A stretch of 64,000 nucleotides of DNA, taken from positions 51,813 to 115,812 of the forward strand of contig ONIM01000001.1 in assembly GCA_900317885.1 (NCBI GenBank), written 5' to 3'. The notes below the pieces were generated by a model. It saw only the letters and a program-made list of their open reading frames with translations, had not been told where the DNA came from and did not search any database. Shown here in pieces: positions 54,082-64,000 of this stretch (position 1 is the stretch's first letter; every line of letters begins with the position of its first letter). Made by a program: the position numbers and the translations under genes. Origin of the DNA: an uncultured Bacteroidales bacterium. Lineage in GTDB: Bacteria > Bacteroidota > Bacteroidia > Bacteroidales > Paludibacteraceae.

Positions 54082-57000
54082 TTATTTTACGACTTCGACC
54101 TTGCGTCCGGTAGCATCGTAGATGACGCCGTTAACAAGGATGAAGACCTTATTGTCGCGGAGGAACTTGAATGCCTCGCCGTTATTGAAGATACCGGCGT
54201 TGCCGTTGATCAGTCCGGTCTCCTGACCCTTCTCCTGGATGCTGATGTTATCGATAGCAGCCGGAGTGTCGTCACCGAGCTGTTCATCGTTGAACCAAGC
54301 GAATACCAGTTTGTACTGGCCTGCTTCGATCTGAGCGTCGGAGCTATGGTGTTGCCATTCGGTAGCGCCATAGAGTCCGCCGTTGTCGAGCGCGATATAG
54401 TCCGCAGGCAGAGCCGGGTTACCAGCTACGAGCGTAGCGGAAGCAGGAACGAGTACTACACGCAGGTAGTCGTACAACTCACTTCCATCGGGTTCATAGT
54501 CACCATTAGCCTTCCAATCGTAAGCGAAGGTGTATTCACCTGCCTGAGCGAATTCTAAGAGGATCGTAGCGTAGGAAGCGGATGCAGCATCCTTGGTGTA
54601 AGAGTTGGAATCACCGCCATCGTTGGAGATGTAGAGTGCTTTCTCTCCTTCCTTAGCCGCATTACCGATTACCCATGCGTTCGGCTCAGTACCGTTGACG
54701 AACTTCCAAGCGCCGTCGGCCTCGAAGTCCTCAGCGAACGGAACAGCCTCTACATGAACCTCCGTCGTGAAGGCAACAGAGATGACATCGCTATAGCCAT
54801 CCACGCCACAAGCTCTACGGAGGTAGAAGGTGTAGTCAGTAGATTCAGCCAGGTTGCTGAGCACGAGCGGATTCTCAGCCGCAGCTAAGAACTCAATCGG
54901 TTCTACAGCGCCCTCAACGAGTGCATACTCATAATCAGCGCCTTCCACAGCCGTCCACGAGAAGGTAGCCTCGCTATCGGTGGTACCCGATACAGCCAGG
55001 TTCTTCGGAGCCGGACAAGCCGGAGCCACACCCGGAACGTAGTTGATCAACATCTTCGGCGAGAAGTTACGCTGCGTGAGGCTGGTACCATGTCCACCGA
55101 AGGAAGCACCCGAAGCAGCAACACCGAACCAGTTCACATTCGCATAATCGCCAATCTGTACAGTCTTTATACCGATCATGAGGTTACCTCCCTGATACTG
55201 GTAAGGATCGCTGAAGGAAACAACCATCTTGCCGTCCACCAGCGCGAGGGATGCTTCGTTCATGACTTTCGTCATCGAAGCCCAATCCTGCTCAGCAGCG
55301 AGGGTAGCGTCCTCAATCTCCAATACGTAAGCCTCGAAGGTAGCACCCTCCCAAGACGTTCTCGCAGTAGAAGTAAACGAACCGAAGAAGGTCAGCGTAG
55401 TAATCGAATCCCATTCGAGCGACTCGAGCTGAGCAGCCGGAATGACGAACTGGCTACGCTGCGTAGCGTTATCTACATAGTTACCCTCTACCGGTACATA
55501 CGAGTTAGTAGAAGTACCATCGTTAACGAGGAGCTCGTATGCGTCGGTCGGTTTGAAGGAGATGATTGCGCTATAGAGGCTCTCACCATCCAGCTCACCG
55601 CAGTCTGCTTTAACGCGAGCGTAGTAGGTAGCCTCAGCGGTCAGACCGGTCAGGTTGATCGTAGGCTCGGAAACTACGACTGCAGTCGAGTCAGAGAGAT
55701 TCGCATTGAGCGAGTACTCAACCTGCCATGCCTGTGCTTCACCTGCATTCCAGTTCAGCGTAGCGATCGAACCATTACCCGGGGTCAGGACAGCAGCCAG
55801 ACCGGTCGGAGCAGGACAAGCGATGGTCGTCAAGAAGGACTTAACCGTACTCCAATCACTTGCTCCATCTTCACCACAGTTAGCACGTACGTAAGCATAG
55901 TAACGTGTGGTCGGGTTGAGATTCGTGAAGATATACGAAGTATCCGTTACGTCGATCAGGTTCGAGAGGGTATCCGGATTGAATGCCGCAATCGTATCCA
56001 GAGCGATCTGCCATGCGTTTTGACCTTCCTCACCTGCACTCCAGGTCAGTTTAGCCGAGTGTGCAAGGACATCGGAAGTGTTCAGGTTGGTCGGTTTCAG
56101 ACAGGTCAGCTTCTTGATGGAGATGTTATCCACAGCAGCAGGAGTCTGAGAGCCACCCGAATTATCGTTTCTCCAGAGAAGAACCACTTTGTAGAGACCT
56201 GCCTCAACAGCCAAGTCAAACGACTCCGTAGTCCATGAAGAAGACAGATTCAGCTTGATACCATTATGCAAGGTAGTCCAACCTGTAGGCAACGAGAACA
56301 TACCCGTAGCAGAAGCGGATAACTCCAGCGAATCCGGAACGAGCGCAACGCAGAGCAAGTCGTAGTTGCCTTCTCCGTAAGCCTTCCAATCGTACTTGAA
56401 GTTATAAACACCATCTTCAAACTGGAACAACTTCGTTGCGTACACAGCAGCCGAGGAACCCACACTATATGCGTTCGCCGCACCTCCGTTATTGGAGATA
56501 TAGAGTGCGTGAGTACCCTCACCGTTGTGAGCAGCCTCGCCGTAAGCCCAAGCGTTCGTATAAGAGCTATTGATGAATGACCAGCCATTCTTGCTCTCAA
56601 AGTCGTTTGCATACGGGATAGTAGCCGGCGCCTGAAGGGTTACAAAGTGCAGAGCCTCAGACCAGTCCTCATCACAAGATACCTGTACCTGAACATAATA
56701 GTCGGTAGCATCCTCCAAGTCGGTCAATGCATACGGGCTCTCTACGTTCGGAACCGGTACGGTATCGTTACCCTGGATGTAACGGAGGTTGAATCCGGTC
56801 TGTCCATAGGAATTCCAGCTAATCGAAGCAGAGTTGATCGTGATGTCAGCAGCTGCGAGATCATCCGGCGTCTGGCAATCTTTTGCCGTACGGAAGGAGA
56901 TCTGACTCCAAACGCTAACACCGTCTTCGCTACCGCAGTTCGCACGTACGTACACGTTATATAAGGTGTCTGTCAAGAGCTCAGCCAACGCATGCGTGGT

Positions 57001-60000
57001 AGAAGCGACGTCAATCGGAGTAGCCTCAGCGATGTCGAAGTTCGGATCAGCCGAGTAAGCGAGTTGCCAAGCCTCCTGTCCTTCCGGAGCGGTCCATGAG
57101 ATCGTAGCGGAAGAAGAGGTGATACCGGAAACAGCCAATTCGGATACCGGCAGACAGGTGATCTTCGAAATAGAGAAGTTATCGATAGCAGCCGGAGTTT
57201 GATTTGCCGTAGAAGTATCATCTCTCCAGAGGAATACTACCTTGTAAGCACCGGCAGAGATAGCGATCTCTGATGATTGGAAAGTCTGCCATGAGGTAAC
57301 TCCATTCATTGCCGATCCGCCATCCAACGCAATTGCATTCCAAGCAGCGGGGAGAGCAGTAGCCGTAAGACCGGTAGGCAGCGAAGTACCCGGAACTAAC
57401 TCAACGGACTCCGGAACGATAAATACGCGCAGGTAGTCATACATCGTCGAGGTACCTTCACCATTTGCTTTCCAATCATACTTGAAGGTATAAACACCCT
57501 CCTCGAAGTCGAAGGACTTCACTGCATAAACCACAGCAGGAGCGCTACCGCTATATGCGTTCGAAGCGCCGCCATCATTAGAGATGTAGATCGCGTGCGT
57601 GCCCTCACCATTGTGAGCAGCCTCGCCATACGCCCATGCGTTAGTCAGGCTACCATTGATGAACATCCAGTTGTTGCCATCCTCGAAGTCATCCGCATAC
57701 GGAGCCGTAGCCGGCGCCATCAAGGTATGGAAAGCAGCAGAGATGCTCGGGCTGTAGTTGCCAGCGCAGTTCTTACGCAGATAGAGGATATAATCCTTAT
57801 TATCCGCCAAACCACTAACCTGCATCGAATCGGCAGCAGCAACGAATGCGTCCTCAGCCGGTTCACCTGCCGAAGCGAGAGCAACGGCGTACACATACGA
57901 CTCACCTTCCTCAACGGTCCAGGTGAATTTAGCCGAATGCTCCTCGATATCGAATACTGCCAGACCTTCCGGCTCGAAGCAGCTCGGGAGCTCATCTACT
58001 ACGATATCATCGAGGTAGAGTCCACGCGAAGAGTTCGAAGCGTTAGCCGCCTCCAACTTCAAAGCGATATACCGGCCTTCGCCTGCATAGTTATTGAAGC
58101 GAACCTCGAACGGCTCATAGCTTGCGGCAGCAGGCTTGATAACCTGGATAGCCTCGAAGGTAGAGATATCCTCCGGATCGGTCATGATACCGACTATAAT
58201 GGAGTCGCCGCTATTATAACTACTATATTTACGCGCGTTGAACTTCAGACGCAAGCCGCTGATACCGTCCATCTGCGGCAAGATAGCATATTGATCTTGC
58301 GGATCGTAGTCGGTAGAAGAGCTATAGTACGAATAGAAGCGCAGTGAATTAGGTGCCGAATTCGAATAAGTCGAATAGCCATCCGCATAAATAGTAGGAT
58401 AGAAGTTATACGAACTATGGGTGCTCGTATTGATTGCACTCCAGCAGATCGGCAGTACTCTCGAATTGTTCGTTGCCGTATGTGTGTCGAAGTTCTCGGT
58501 ATACGGGAGGGTTGAGATTGCGCCACATGCGGTAGTGAAGAAGCTGGAAGCACTGAACGGACTAACCGCCTCTTCGTCTGTCAGATCACACCAAGCAGCA
58601 ATCTGTACCTCATAGGTCGTGATAGATGCAAGGCCCTCGAGTAACAAGGTGTCGTTGGTCGCATGAATCGTATCTGCCCAGTCCTCAGCACCGCTGATGC
58701 GGTAGCGAACGAGCCAATCGGATTCCGTACCTTGCGGCGCCCAAGCGAGGAGAGCGGAAGAGGAAGCGATACTATCTGCGATAGCATGGATACCTTGCGG
58801 TTCTGCACACGCCGGAATATCCTCCACTACTACATCATCGATGATCAGCGAAGCATAATCCACCGTCGAAGCCGGCATCTTGATAGCTACATACTTACCG
58901 GCACCCGCGTATGCATCGAGCGATACGAACCGCTGGGAGTACACGTTAGCATCTACCAGCAGAGAATCCAGCGCCTCGAAGGAAGTAGAATCCGCCGGAT
59001 TGGTCATCACGCCGACAATAGCATACGTATCCTCATCCGAGTCATCTTCTTTACGAACGTTGAACTTGATACGCTTGTTGTCCAGACTGATCAACTCAGG
59101 CAGGATCGCATATTGATCAATAGCATTTGCGCCAGAAATCGACAAGAAGTACAATGCATTTGTACCTGACGCAGCCTTACCTTCACCCATGATATATGCA
59201 TTCGGGAAGGTTCCAGTAGAGTTTGTCTCCTGGATATACGACCAGCAAAGCACAGCGCTTTCGAAATTCTGGTTGATCGAAGCAACGGCAGCACACTTGG
59301 TGAGCGCATAGATCGATGCAGAATATTTACCGATAGCCGTTTCGTCAGCAGGATCGCACCACGCAGCTACTTGCAGCTCATAAGCCGTACCCGGAACGAG
59401 TCCAGTCAGCGTAGTCGAATCGTCATTGTGTACAAAGATAGAATCAGCGAATGCTTCTTCACCATATACTTTGTAGCGAATAACGAAGTTGTTCTCCTCA
59501 CTCATCGGCGTCCATTTGAGTACTACAGAAGTCGTAGTAGCCAAGGAATCTACCGCATGGAAGTCAGCCGGCGTAGCGCAAGCGACCTTCGTGAAGCTGA
59601 AGTTATCAATAGCAGCCGGAGGATTCGTACCAGTGGAGGTATCGTCTCTCCACATGATCACGATATTGTATGTACCCGCAGGAACCGCAATCTCCGAAGA
59701 AGTGAAGGTAGCCCAAGAGGTACTGAGGTTCATAGCCATACCTCCATCCAAAGCGATGCATCCGGCAGGCAGGGCTGTTGCACTAACACCCGTCGGCAGC
59801 GACGTACCCGGAACCAACTCAACGTCAGCCGGTACGAGAGCTACACGCAGGTAGTCGAAAAGGGTAGAAGATCCTTCACCATTACACAACCAGTCATATG
59901 AGAATACGTAGTTGCCGGCAGCGAAGTTAAATGCCTTTTGCGCAAATACAACACAAGCAGCATCGTTCGTATAGGCGTGCGTTGCACCACCGTCGTTAGA

Positions 60001-63000
60001 GATATAGAGCGCGTGCGTGCCTTCACCGTTGTGAGCAGCCGTACCGATTACCCAAGCATTGACGAGATTGCCGTTATTGAGTAACCATTTTACTTCACCC
60101 TCGAAGTCCTCAGAATAGGAATTACCTGCGTCCGCAGGGTTTTGCTTCGTCTGGAAGGCAATCGAGATACTCTCGCTGAACGCCTCACCACATTTCTTAC
60201 GCAGGTAGAACTTATAGCTCGTGCAATCCCCAAGTCCCTCCAACTCAATGGAGTTGACATCGATATCGATGAATGCGTCATCAGCCGGTTCCGGTTCAGA
60301 AGCCGGAGCATACGCATATACCCATGGTAAACCATCGGTCTCGGAGTTCCAAACGAGGGTAGCCGAAGTAGCCGTAATTTCCGAAATAGCCAAACCGGTC
60401 GGTTTTGCACAATTCAGATGCGCGATACTGAAGTTGTCGATAGCAGCAGGAGGATTATTACCACCGGATCCATCGTTCTTCCAAATCAACGCAATTTTAT
60501 AGTAACCGATTTGGTCGATTGCGTAATCCAAGGAGATGTGCTGCCACTCTGTCTGCTTGCTGAGCTGCGCACCGCCATCCAAAGCGATCCATCCCTCAGG
60601 CAGCGCCGAATAGGAATAGCCGGAAGGAGAAGTACCCGGTGTAAACTCAGTAGAAAGAGGAACAAGCGCTACACGCAAGTAGTCCCAGTTATTCTCTCCG
60701 TCACCTTTCCAATCGAAGGAGAAGGAATACATACCGGTCTCATCGAAGTAGAAGGTCTTGGTAGCGAATACGACCGCTGCAGATTGCGCATAATCGTTGG
60801 TTACTCCGTTATCACTTGAGATATAGAGCGCGTGCGTACCGCCATTAGAGGTAGCAGTGCCCCAAGCCCATTTATTCGGCTGAGCACCGTTGTAGAACAA
60901 CCATCCGCCGTTATTCTCCTCGAAGTCCGCGGAATACGGCAGAGCAGCGGGAGTCTGGATAGTCGTGAACTCCTTATAGAGGATTTCGCTGGTGCTTTCG
61001 CCGCAGGATTTGCGGAGGAAGAAGATATAGGTAGTCGTCTCTTGGAGGCCCGTCAAATTCACGGTCAGTTCCTCGGTCGAACCGGTGAACTGCTCGTCGG
61101 TCGGAGTGAATTCACCTTCGGGTTTAACGACATAACCATATTGCCATGTGCCAGCCTCATCAGCCTCCCATACAGCGGTTGCAGAGGAACCGGTGATATC
61201 AGTAACTATCAGGCTGTTTGCCTTCTCGCAAGCCGGGATCTCAGCGATCTTGAAGTTCGCGATATGGAGGTAATTGCTGCTCTGGCTATCCGCGTCTGTC
61301 GATTCGCCGTAGAAAGCGATCTGGATAGATTGACCTGCATAAGCAGAAAGGTTGAACTTAGCAAGCTGTCCATCCGGCTTGATTTGATCATACACTTGGC
61401 CTTCTCCACTATTCGTCCAAGTCAGGGTCGGGATCGAGTTCCAGTTCTCACCGCCGTCACTAGTGATGAAGACAATGAACTTATCATCATTCTGCTCACC
61501 CGGCGTAACCGCTGTCGGAGTAGAACCGGCAGCTTTGGTGAGCGCGAGATCGAAGGTCAGCTGGCAACCAGCATCCATGACGATGGTCGGACTGACGATC
61601 CAGTATTTGCAGTCAGCGCCGGTGATATTAAGGCGCAAGTGACGATTAGCAGACGGGAAGACGCCGTTTGCTGCAGCTACATTCCAACCGGCAGAAACGG
61701 GCTCCATCGGAGAACTGTTCTGCAGGTCTTCAAGAAGCACCTCATAGCGTTTCCACTCACCCGGCAGGGCGGTAGTATCGAAGGTCTCCTCAAACGGAAC
61801 GCCCGCAGCGGTCTTGATAGTAATCGCTTTACCATAATCCGTGAAATCGGTCACGGAGCAAACAGCTGCTACGCGAACGTCATAGTTGGTGAACGGCTGT
61901 AAGCCGCTGATCGTCGTGTACGGATTCGTGTAGACATCGGATGTGATCCACTCTGCCGTGGTATCATTGCTCACTTTGTGTTGAACGCGCCAATCAGTCT
62001 CACCGCTGTTCGCGGTCCAAGCTACCTGAAGCGAGTTCTTGGTAGTCATGCCTTCTACCTCGTGGAGATCCGTCGGCTTCAAGCAAGTGGGGATACGATC
62101 TACGAGAACATCGTCGATGTGGAGATAGTTATCACCGGCACCTGAATATGGGCCAGAGGTAGATTCTCCATAGAAAGCCAACTGAATCGACTGACCTGCA
62201 TACGCCGAGATGTCAATTGAGACCTCTTCGCCTACTGCAGAGCAAGCAATATTATCGTACACATACTCAGAGCCGGTGTTGTTCCATTCCTGAAGAATAT
62301 TCCAGGTGGCACCTCCATCCAAAGAAGCGAGTACGATGAACCGATCATCACTTTGCGCGCCCTTCGTAGCCGGTTGTAAAGTTCCGGAGTACGCAGTTAA
62401 TGCAACATTGAAGGTCAGCTGATAACCCAGGTCACCTTCTTCCATCGTCGGAATAAGGAGCTCCGGCAAGATGAGCCATTTATAGCAACTGGTAGAGTAA
62501 ATCTCTGCTTTCGCGTGTTTGTCAAACACACCATTTCCGGTCGTATAAGACCAACCAGAACCAGACGACAGCGTAGCCGAGCCATCTGCGTTTAACTTAC
62601 CGGACTTAACACTCCATCCGTCCGGTGCAGAAGAACCATTAAAATTCTCTCCAAAAGGCAGACCGATGAGGGTCTTAAAGTTAGCCGACTTAGGGCTACT
62701 GGTGTTGTCACCACAAACGCTCGTTACGCGCACCTGATAGGAGGTGTTCGGCGTGAGATCGGAGAGCGTGTAAGAGGTAAGGTTGGTGTTCTTGATAGCG
62801 AACGTCCAATCTGCATACGCACCGCCTTTGATCTCTACGTTGTAAACACCGCTACCGCCTGCGAAGTTCACCGTAGCACCATTCGTGGAGATGTCGGTAA
62901 TGTCGCAAGACTCGGGTTTGTCGCAAGTCGGACCACCGCCACCGGTGGTGTAGCAGAACTGCATGTTACAACGGTACGAAGAAGACGTTCCGTTGATACC

Positions 63001-63609
63001 AGTGTAACTGTTCGAGTTACCCGTCAATACACCATCCACAACAGTAAGTTCCGTTGCTGATGATGTGTAGTCGTTAGTGGTGTAACGCGCCATTCCTGTA
63101 GCCGAGGTGTAAGCAAAACGACTGTCGCTGTTGTAGTGCGTTTCCTCAGCAGACGAATAACTCATGTACACAACTACCAGCAGGTTACTGCTACCATCGT
63201 ACGCAAACGGAGTCTCCAAATCAATAACGAACCAATCATTACTGTTGTCAAACTCCACAACCGATTGAGATAATACTTCTGTAAACTCAGCATCGGTTAC
63301 ATAAGCGCTTGATAAGCTTGCAGCATCAGTATTTGCCATAAAGATGGAAATCATGCGCTTGGTTGACGAAGCATCGGTGTATTTGAACGCAATACTCGTA
63401 ATGTTTCCAGCAGAGATTTCCAACTCGTCTGCCAAATAAAGCTGCTGAGTGTAACTGCTGTGATAATAGCTACAAATCGGCAATTGATTGTTGGAGTTTG
63501 CTCCATCTCCAATCTCAACGCAGGTCTGAGCCTTTACCACTTGTGGCATAGCTACACAACACAACAGCGTCATGAGCAGAAATGCCAACTTTTGAGTAAA
63601 TGTTCTCAT
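54082..63609 (-). CDS. Giant 4: T9SS-type protein with nine jelly-roll modules and Fn3 domains
   Basis: 3175 aa from ATG 63609 (MRTFTQKLAFLLMTLLCC, signal ends VVKAQ); a longer reading begins at a TTG and is less likely. Nine cleaved-adhesin/MAM-like jelly-roll modules start near residues 320, 605, 891, 1165, 1443, 1701, 1970, 2333 and 2956. Five of them carry the pattern NAWxxGxAxxxGxxALYISNDGG and end PPAAIDNFSI or similar. Between them are Fn3 domains (SATLVWNSE, TSYQVRVTSVCG). The tail VFILVNGVIYDATGRKVEVVK matches the tails of giants 1-3. These modules in Bacteroidota bind glycans or proteins at the cell surface, so an adhesin role is likely. It lacks the Rossmann-like domain and has no small partner gene. 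Confidence 0.85.
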   Translation of the reverse strand: MRTFTQKLAFLLMTLLCCVAMPQVVKAQTCVEIGDGANSNNQLPICSYYHSSYTQQLYLADELEISAGNITSIAFKYTDASSTKRMISIFMANTDAASLSSAYVTDAEFTEVLSQSVVEFDNSNDWFVIDLETPFAYDGSSNLLVVVYMSYSSAEETHYNSDSRFAYTSATGMARYTTNDYTSSATELTVVDGVLTGNSNSYTGINGTSSSYRCNMQFCYTTGGGGPTCDKPESCDITDISTNGATVNFAGGSGVYNVEIKGGAYADWTFAIKNTNLTSYTLSDLTPNTSYQVRVTSVCGDNTSSPKSANFKTLIGLPFGENFNGSSAPDGWSVKSGKLNADGSATLSSGSGWSYTTGNGVFDKHAKAEIYSTSCYKWLILPELLIPTMEEGDLGYQLTFNVALTAYSGTLQPATKGAQSDDRFIVLASLDGGATWNILQEWNNTGSEYVYDNIACSAVGEEVSIDISAYAGQSIQLAFYGESTSGPYSGAGDNYLHIDDVLVDRIPTCLKPTDLHEVEGMTTKNSLQVAWTANSGETDWRVQHKVSNDTTAEWITSDVYTNPYTTISGLQPFTNYDVRVAAVCSVTDFTDYGKAITIKTAAGVPFEETFDTTALPGEWKRYEVLLEDLQNSSPMEPVSAGWNVAAANGVFPSANRHLRLNITGADCKYWIVSPTIVMDAGCQLTFDLALTKAAGSTPTAVTPGEQNDDKFIVFITSDGGENWNSIPTLTWTNSGEGQVYDQIKPDGQLAKFNLSAYAGQSIQIAFYGESTDADSQSSNYLHIANFKIAEIPACEKANSLIVTDITGSSATAVWEADEAGTWQYGYVVKPEGEFTPTDEQFTGSTEELTVNLTGLQETTTYIFFLRKSCGESTSEILYKEFTTIQTPAALPYSADFEENNGGWLFYNGAQPNKWAWGTATSNGGTHALYISSDNGVTNDYAQSAAVVFATKTFYFDETGMYSFSFDWKGDGENNWDYLRVALVPLSTEFTPGTSPSGYSYSALPEGWIALDGGAQLSKQTEWQHISLDYAIDQIGYYKIALIWKNDGSGGNNPPAAIDNFSIAHLNCAKPTGLAISEITATSATLVWNSETDGLPWVYAYAPASEPEPADDAFIDIDVNSIELEGLGDCTSYKFYLRKKCGEAFSESISIAFQTKQNPADAGNSYSEDFEGEVKWLLNNGNLVNAWVIGTAAHNGEGTHALYISNDGGATHAYTNDAACVVFAQKAFNFAAGNYVFSYDWLCNGEGSSTLFDYLRVALVPADVELVPGTSLPTGVSATALPAGCIALDGGMAMNLSTSWATFTSSEIAVPAGTYNIVIMWRDDTSTGTNPPAAIDNFSFTKVACATPADFHAVDSLATTTSVVLKWTPMSEENNFVIRYKVYGEEAFADSIFVHNDDSTTLTGLVPGTAYELQVAAWCDPADETAIGKYSASIYALTKCAAVASINQNFESAVLCWSYIQETNSTGTFPNAYIMGEGKAASGTNALYFLSISGANAIDQYAILPELISLDNKRIKFNVRKEDDSDEDTYAIVGVMTNPADSTSFEALDSLLVDANVYSQRFVSLDAYAGAGKYVAIKMPASTVDYASLIIDDVVVEDIPACAEPQGIHAIADSIASSSALLAWAPQGTESDWLVRYRISGAEDWADTIHATNDTLLLEGLASITTYEVQIAAWCDLTDEEAVSPFSASSFFTTACGAISTLPYTENFDTHTATNNSRVLPICWSAINTSTHSSYNFYPTIYADGYSTYSNSAPNSLRFYSYYSSSTDYDPQDQYAILPQMDGISGLRLKFNARKYSSYNSGDSIIVGIMTDPEDISTFEAIQVIKPAAASYEPFEVRFNNYAGEGRYIALKLEAANASNSSRGLYLDDIVVDELPSCFEPEGLAVFDIEEHSAKFTWTVEEGESYVYAVALASAGEPAEDAFVAAADSMQVSGLADNKDYILYLRKNCAGNYSPSISAAFHTLMAPATAPYADDFEDGNNWMFINGSLTNAWAYGEAAHNGEGTHAIYISNDGGASNAYSGSAPAVVYAVKSFDFEEGVYTFKYDWKANGEGTSTMYDYLRVFIVPESVELVPGTSLPTGLTATALPAAWNAIALDGGSAMNGVTSWQTFQSSEIAISAGAYKVVFLWRDDTSTANQTPAAIDNFSISKITCLPVSELAVSGITSSSATISWTAPEGQEAWQLAYSADPNFDIAEATPIDVASTTHALAELLTDTLYNVYVRANCGSEDGVSVWSQISFRTAKDCQTPDDLAAADITINSASISWNSYGQTGFNLRYIQGNDTVPVPNVESPYALTDLEDATDYYVQVQVSCDEDWSEALHFVTLQAPATIPYANDFESKNGWSFINSSYTNAWAYGEAAHNGEGTHALYISNNGGAANAYSVGSSAAVYATKLFQFEDGVYNFKYDWKAYGEGNYDLLCVALVPDSLELSASATGMFSLPTGWTTLHNGIKLNLSSSWTTESFDLAVEAGLYKVVLLWRNDNSGGSQTPAAVDNISIKKLTCLKPTNLNTSDVLAHSAKLTWSAGEEGQNAWQIALDTIAAFNPDTLSNLIDVTDTSYIFTNLNPTTRYYAYVRANCGEDGASDWSTVKSFLTTIACPAPTGLAAVLTPGNGSIATLNWNAGEAQAWQVEYSLNANLSDSTAVVVSEPTINLTGLTAEATYYARVKADCGELDGESLYSAIISFKPTDAYELLVNDGTSTNSYVPVEGNYVDNATQRSQFVIPAAQLESLEWDSITTLTFFGSFTSTARTSWEGATFEAYVLEIEDATLAAEQDWASMTKVMNEASLALVDGKMVVSFSDPYQYQGGNLMIGIKTVQIGDYANVNWFGVAASGASFGGHGTSLTQRNFSPKMLINYVPGVAPACPAPKNLAVSGTTDSEATFSWTAVEGADYEYALVEGAVEPIEFLAAAENPLVLSNLAESTDYTFYLRRACGVDGYSDVISVAFTTEVHVEAVPFAEDFEADGAWKFVNGTEPNAWVIGNAAKEGEKALYISNDGGDSNSYTKDAASASYATILLEFAQAGEYTFAYDWKANGDYEPDGSELYDYLRVVLVPASATLVAGNPALPADYIALDNGGLYGATEWQHHSSDAQIEAGQYKLVFAWFNDEQLGDDTPAAIDNISIQEKGQETGLINGNAGIFNNGEAFKFLRDNKVFILVNGVIYDATGRKVEVVK

Positions 63610-64000
63610 AAGCTTTTTTTTTAAGTTAAACAATAAAATATCAAACTATCAGTATAGTTATCTTTCAAAAAGCAAATCGGGCACAAAAGTAGTAAAAAAG
63701 TTTGACATGTGCAAGTATTTTCTAAAAATTTGCATCAAAATGTCATAAAAAACTTGATTTTACCACAAAATGTTTATTTTTGCCCGTGATAATTGGTGTA
63801 TCGTCGGGGGGTTGTCGTAGGCTTGTCGTTATATCAACCACCTACGAATCCCCAACGAATAACCAACTTATAACCAACTTATAACTAACGGTTCGACCTA
63901 TTTTGACTAAAACTGAAAAAGGTTGACTCGATAACTGAGATGGAATCTTAAAAATCGTAAACTTTTGACTCGATACCTAAAAAGGTTGACCGGAGTACGA
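63610..64000. other. Non-coding right end with promoter and repeats
   Basis: No ORF of note. It holds the giant 4 promoter, a possible plus-strand promoter (TTG 63755-63757 and TATTTTTG 63775-63782), an imperfect inverted repeat (about 63803-63860: TCGTCGGGG..CGTAGG / CCTACG..CCCCAACGA), tandem AACCAACTTAT units (63861-63887) and two copies of GACTCGATA next to AAAAAGGTTGAC (about 63918-63995). Confidence 0.6.
63684..63715 (-). promoter_or_regulatory. Promoter of giant 4
   Basis: Minus-strand CTTG (63712-63715), a 20-base spacer and TACTTTTG (63684-63691). The leader would be about 70 bases. Confidence 0.75.

Noticed and set aside
1-64000. tRNA or rRNA genes
   Set aside because: No cloverleaf with TTCRA-type loop or rRNA-like conserved stretch was noticed in the intergenic regions.

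Overview
This window looks like a Bacteroidota chromosome fragment, most likely order Bacteroidales. The reasons are the recurrent promoter TTTG-N20-TAnnTTTG, secreted proteins with type IX secretion (T9SS)-like C-termini, outer-membrane barrels, InlB-type (Listeria-Bacteroides) repeats and a DUF4421 protein. The genus cannot be named from the sequence alone.

Layout. (1) 1-7650, plus strand: a polyamine-type ABC transporter (3' end of a PotB-like permease, a PotC-like permease with an unusual N-terminal extension, a PotD-like lipoprotein), overlapped by a large TPR protein and an outer-membrane barrel protein. (2) 7667-39937, minus strand: three paralogous two-gene modules. Each is a giant secreted multidomain protein (1721, 3276 and 3159 aa) followed by a translationally coupled small protein ending in a P-[LV]-G-[DS] motif, a hydrophobic helix and a basic tail. 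All three giants share a roughly 260-residue Rossmann-like domain and a common C-terminal half. Between the modules lie a GH88/GH105-type lipoprotein, a REP-associated transposase interrupted by an in-frame TAG with its REP repeats, and three toxin-antitoxin (TA) modules (one RelE/ParE, two PIN). (3) 39989-42880: a small membrane protein, a fourth TA module flanked by direct repeats, a decayed TA remnant that keeps its promoter, and a promoter-to-terminator unit without an ORF that can form a structured RNA. (4) 42882-44240, plus strand: a DUF4421 protein. (5) 44281-53891, minus strand: a four-gene operon of an outer-membrane barrel, an OmpA-family protein and two tandem paralogous secreted proteins, the first of them frameshifted. 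(6) 54082-63609: a fourth giant built from nine jelly-roll modules and Fn3 domains. (7) 63610-64000: non-coding.

Common themes are surface display (giants, barrels, OmpA protein, T9SS-like tails), compact terminator-promoter junctions, and heavy use of short repeats. Several repeats are read in frame inside proteins, notably in signal peptides and loops. The strongest candidate for an undescribed system is the repeated giant plus small protein module.
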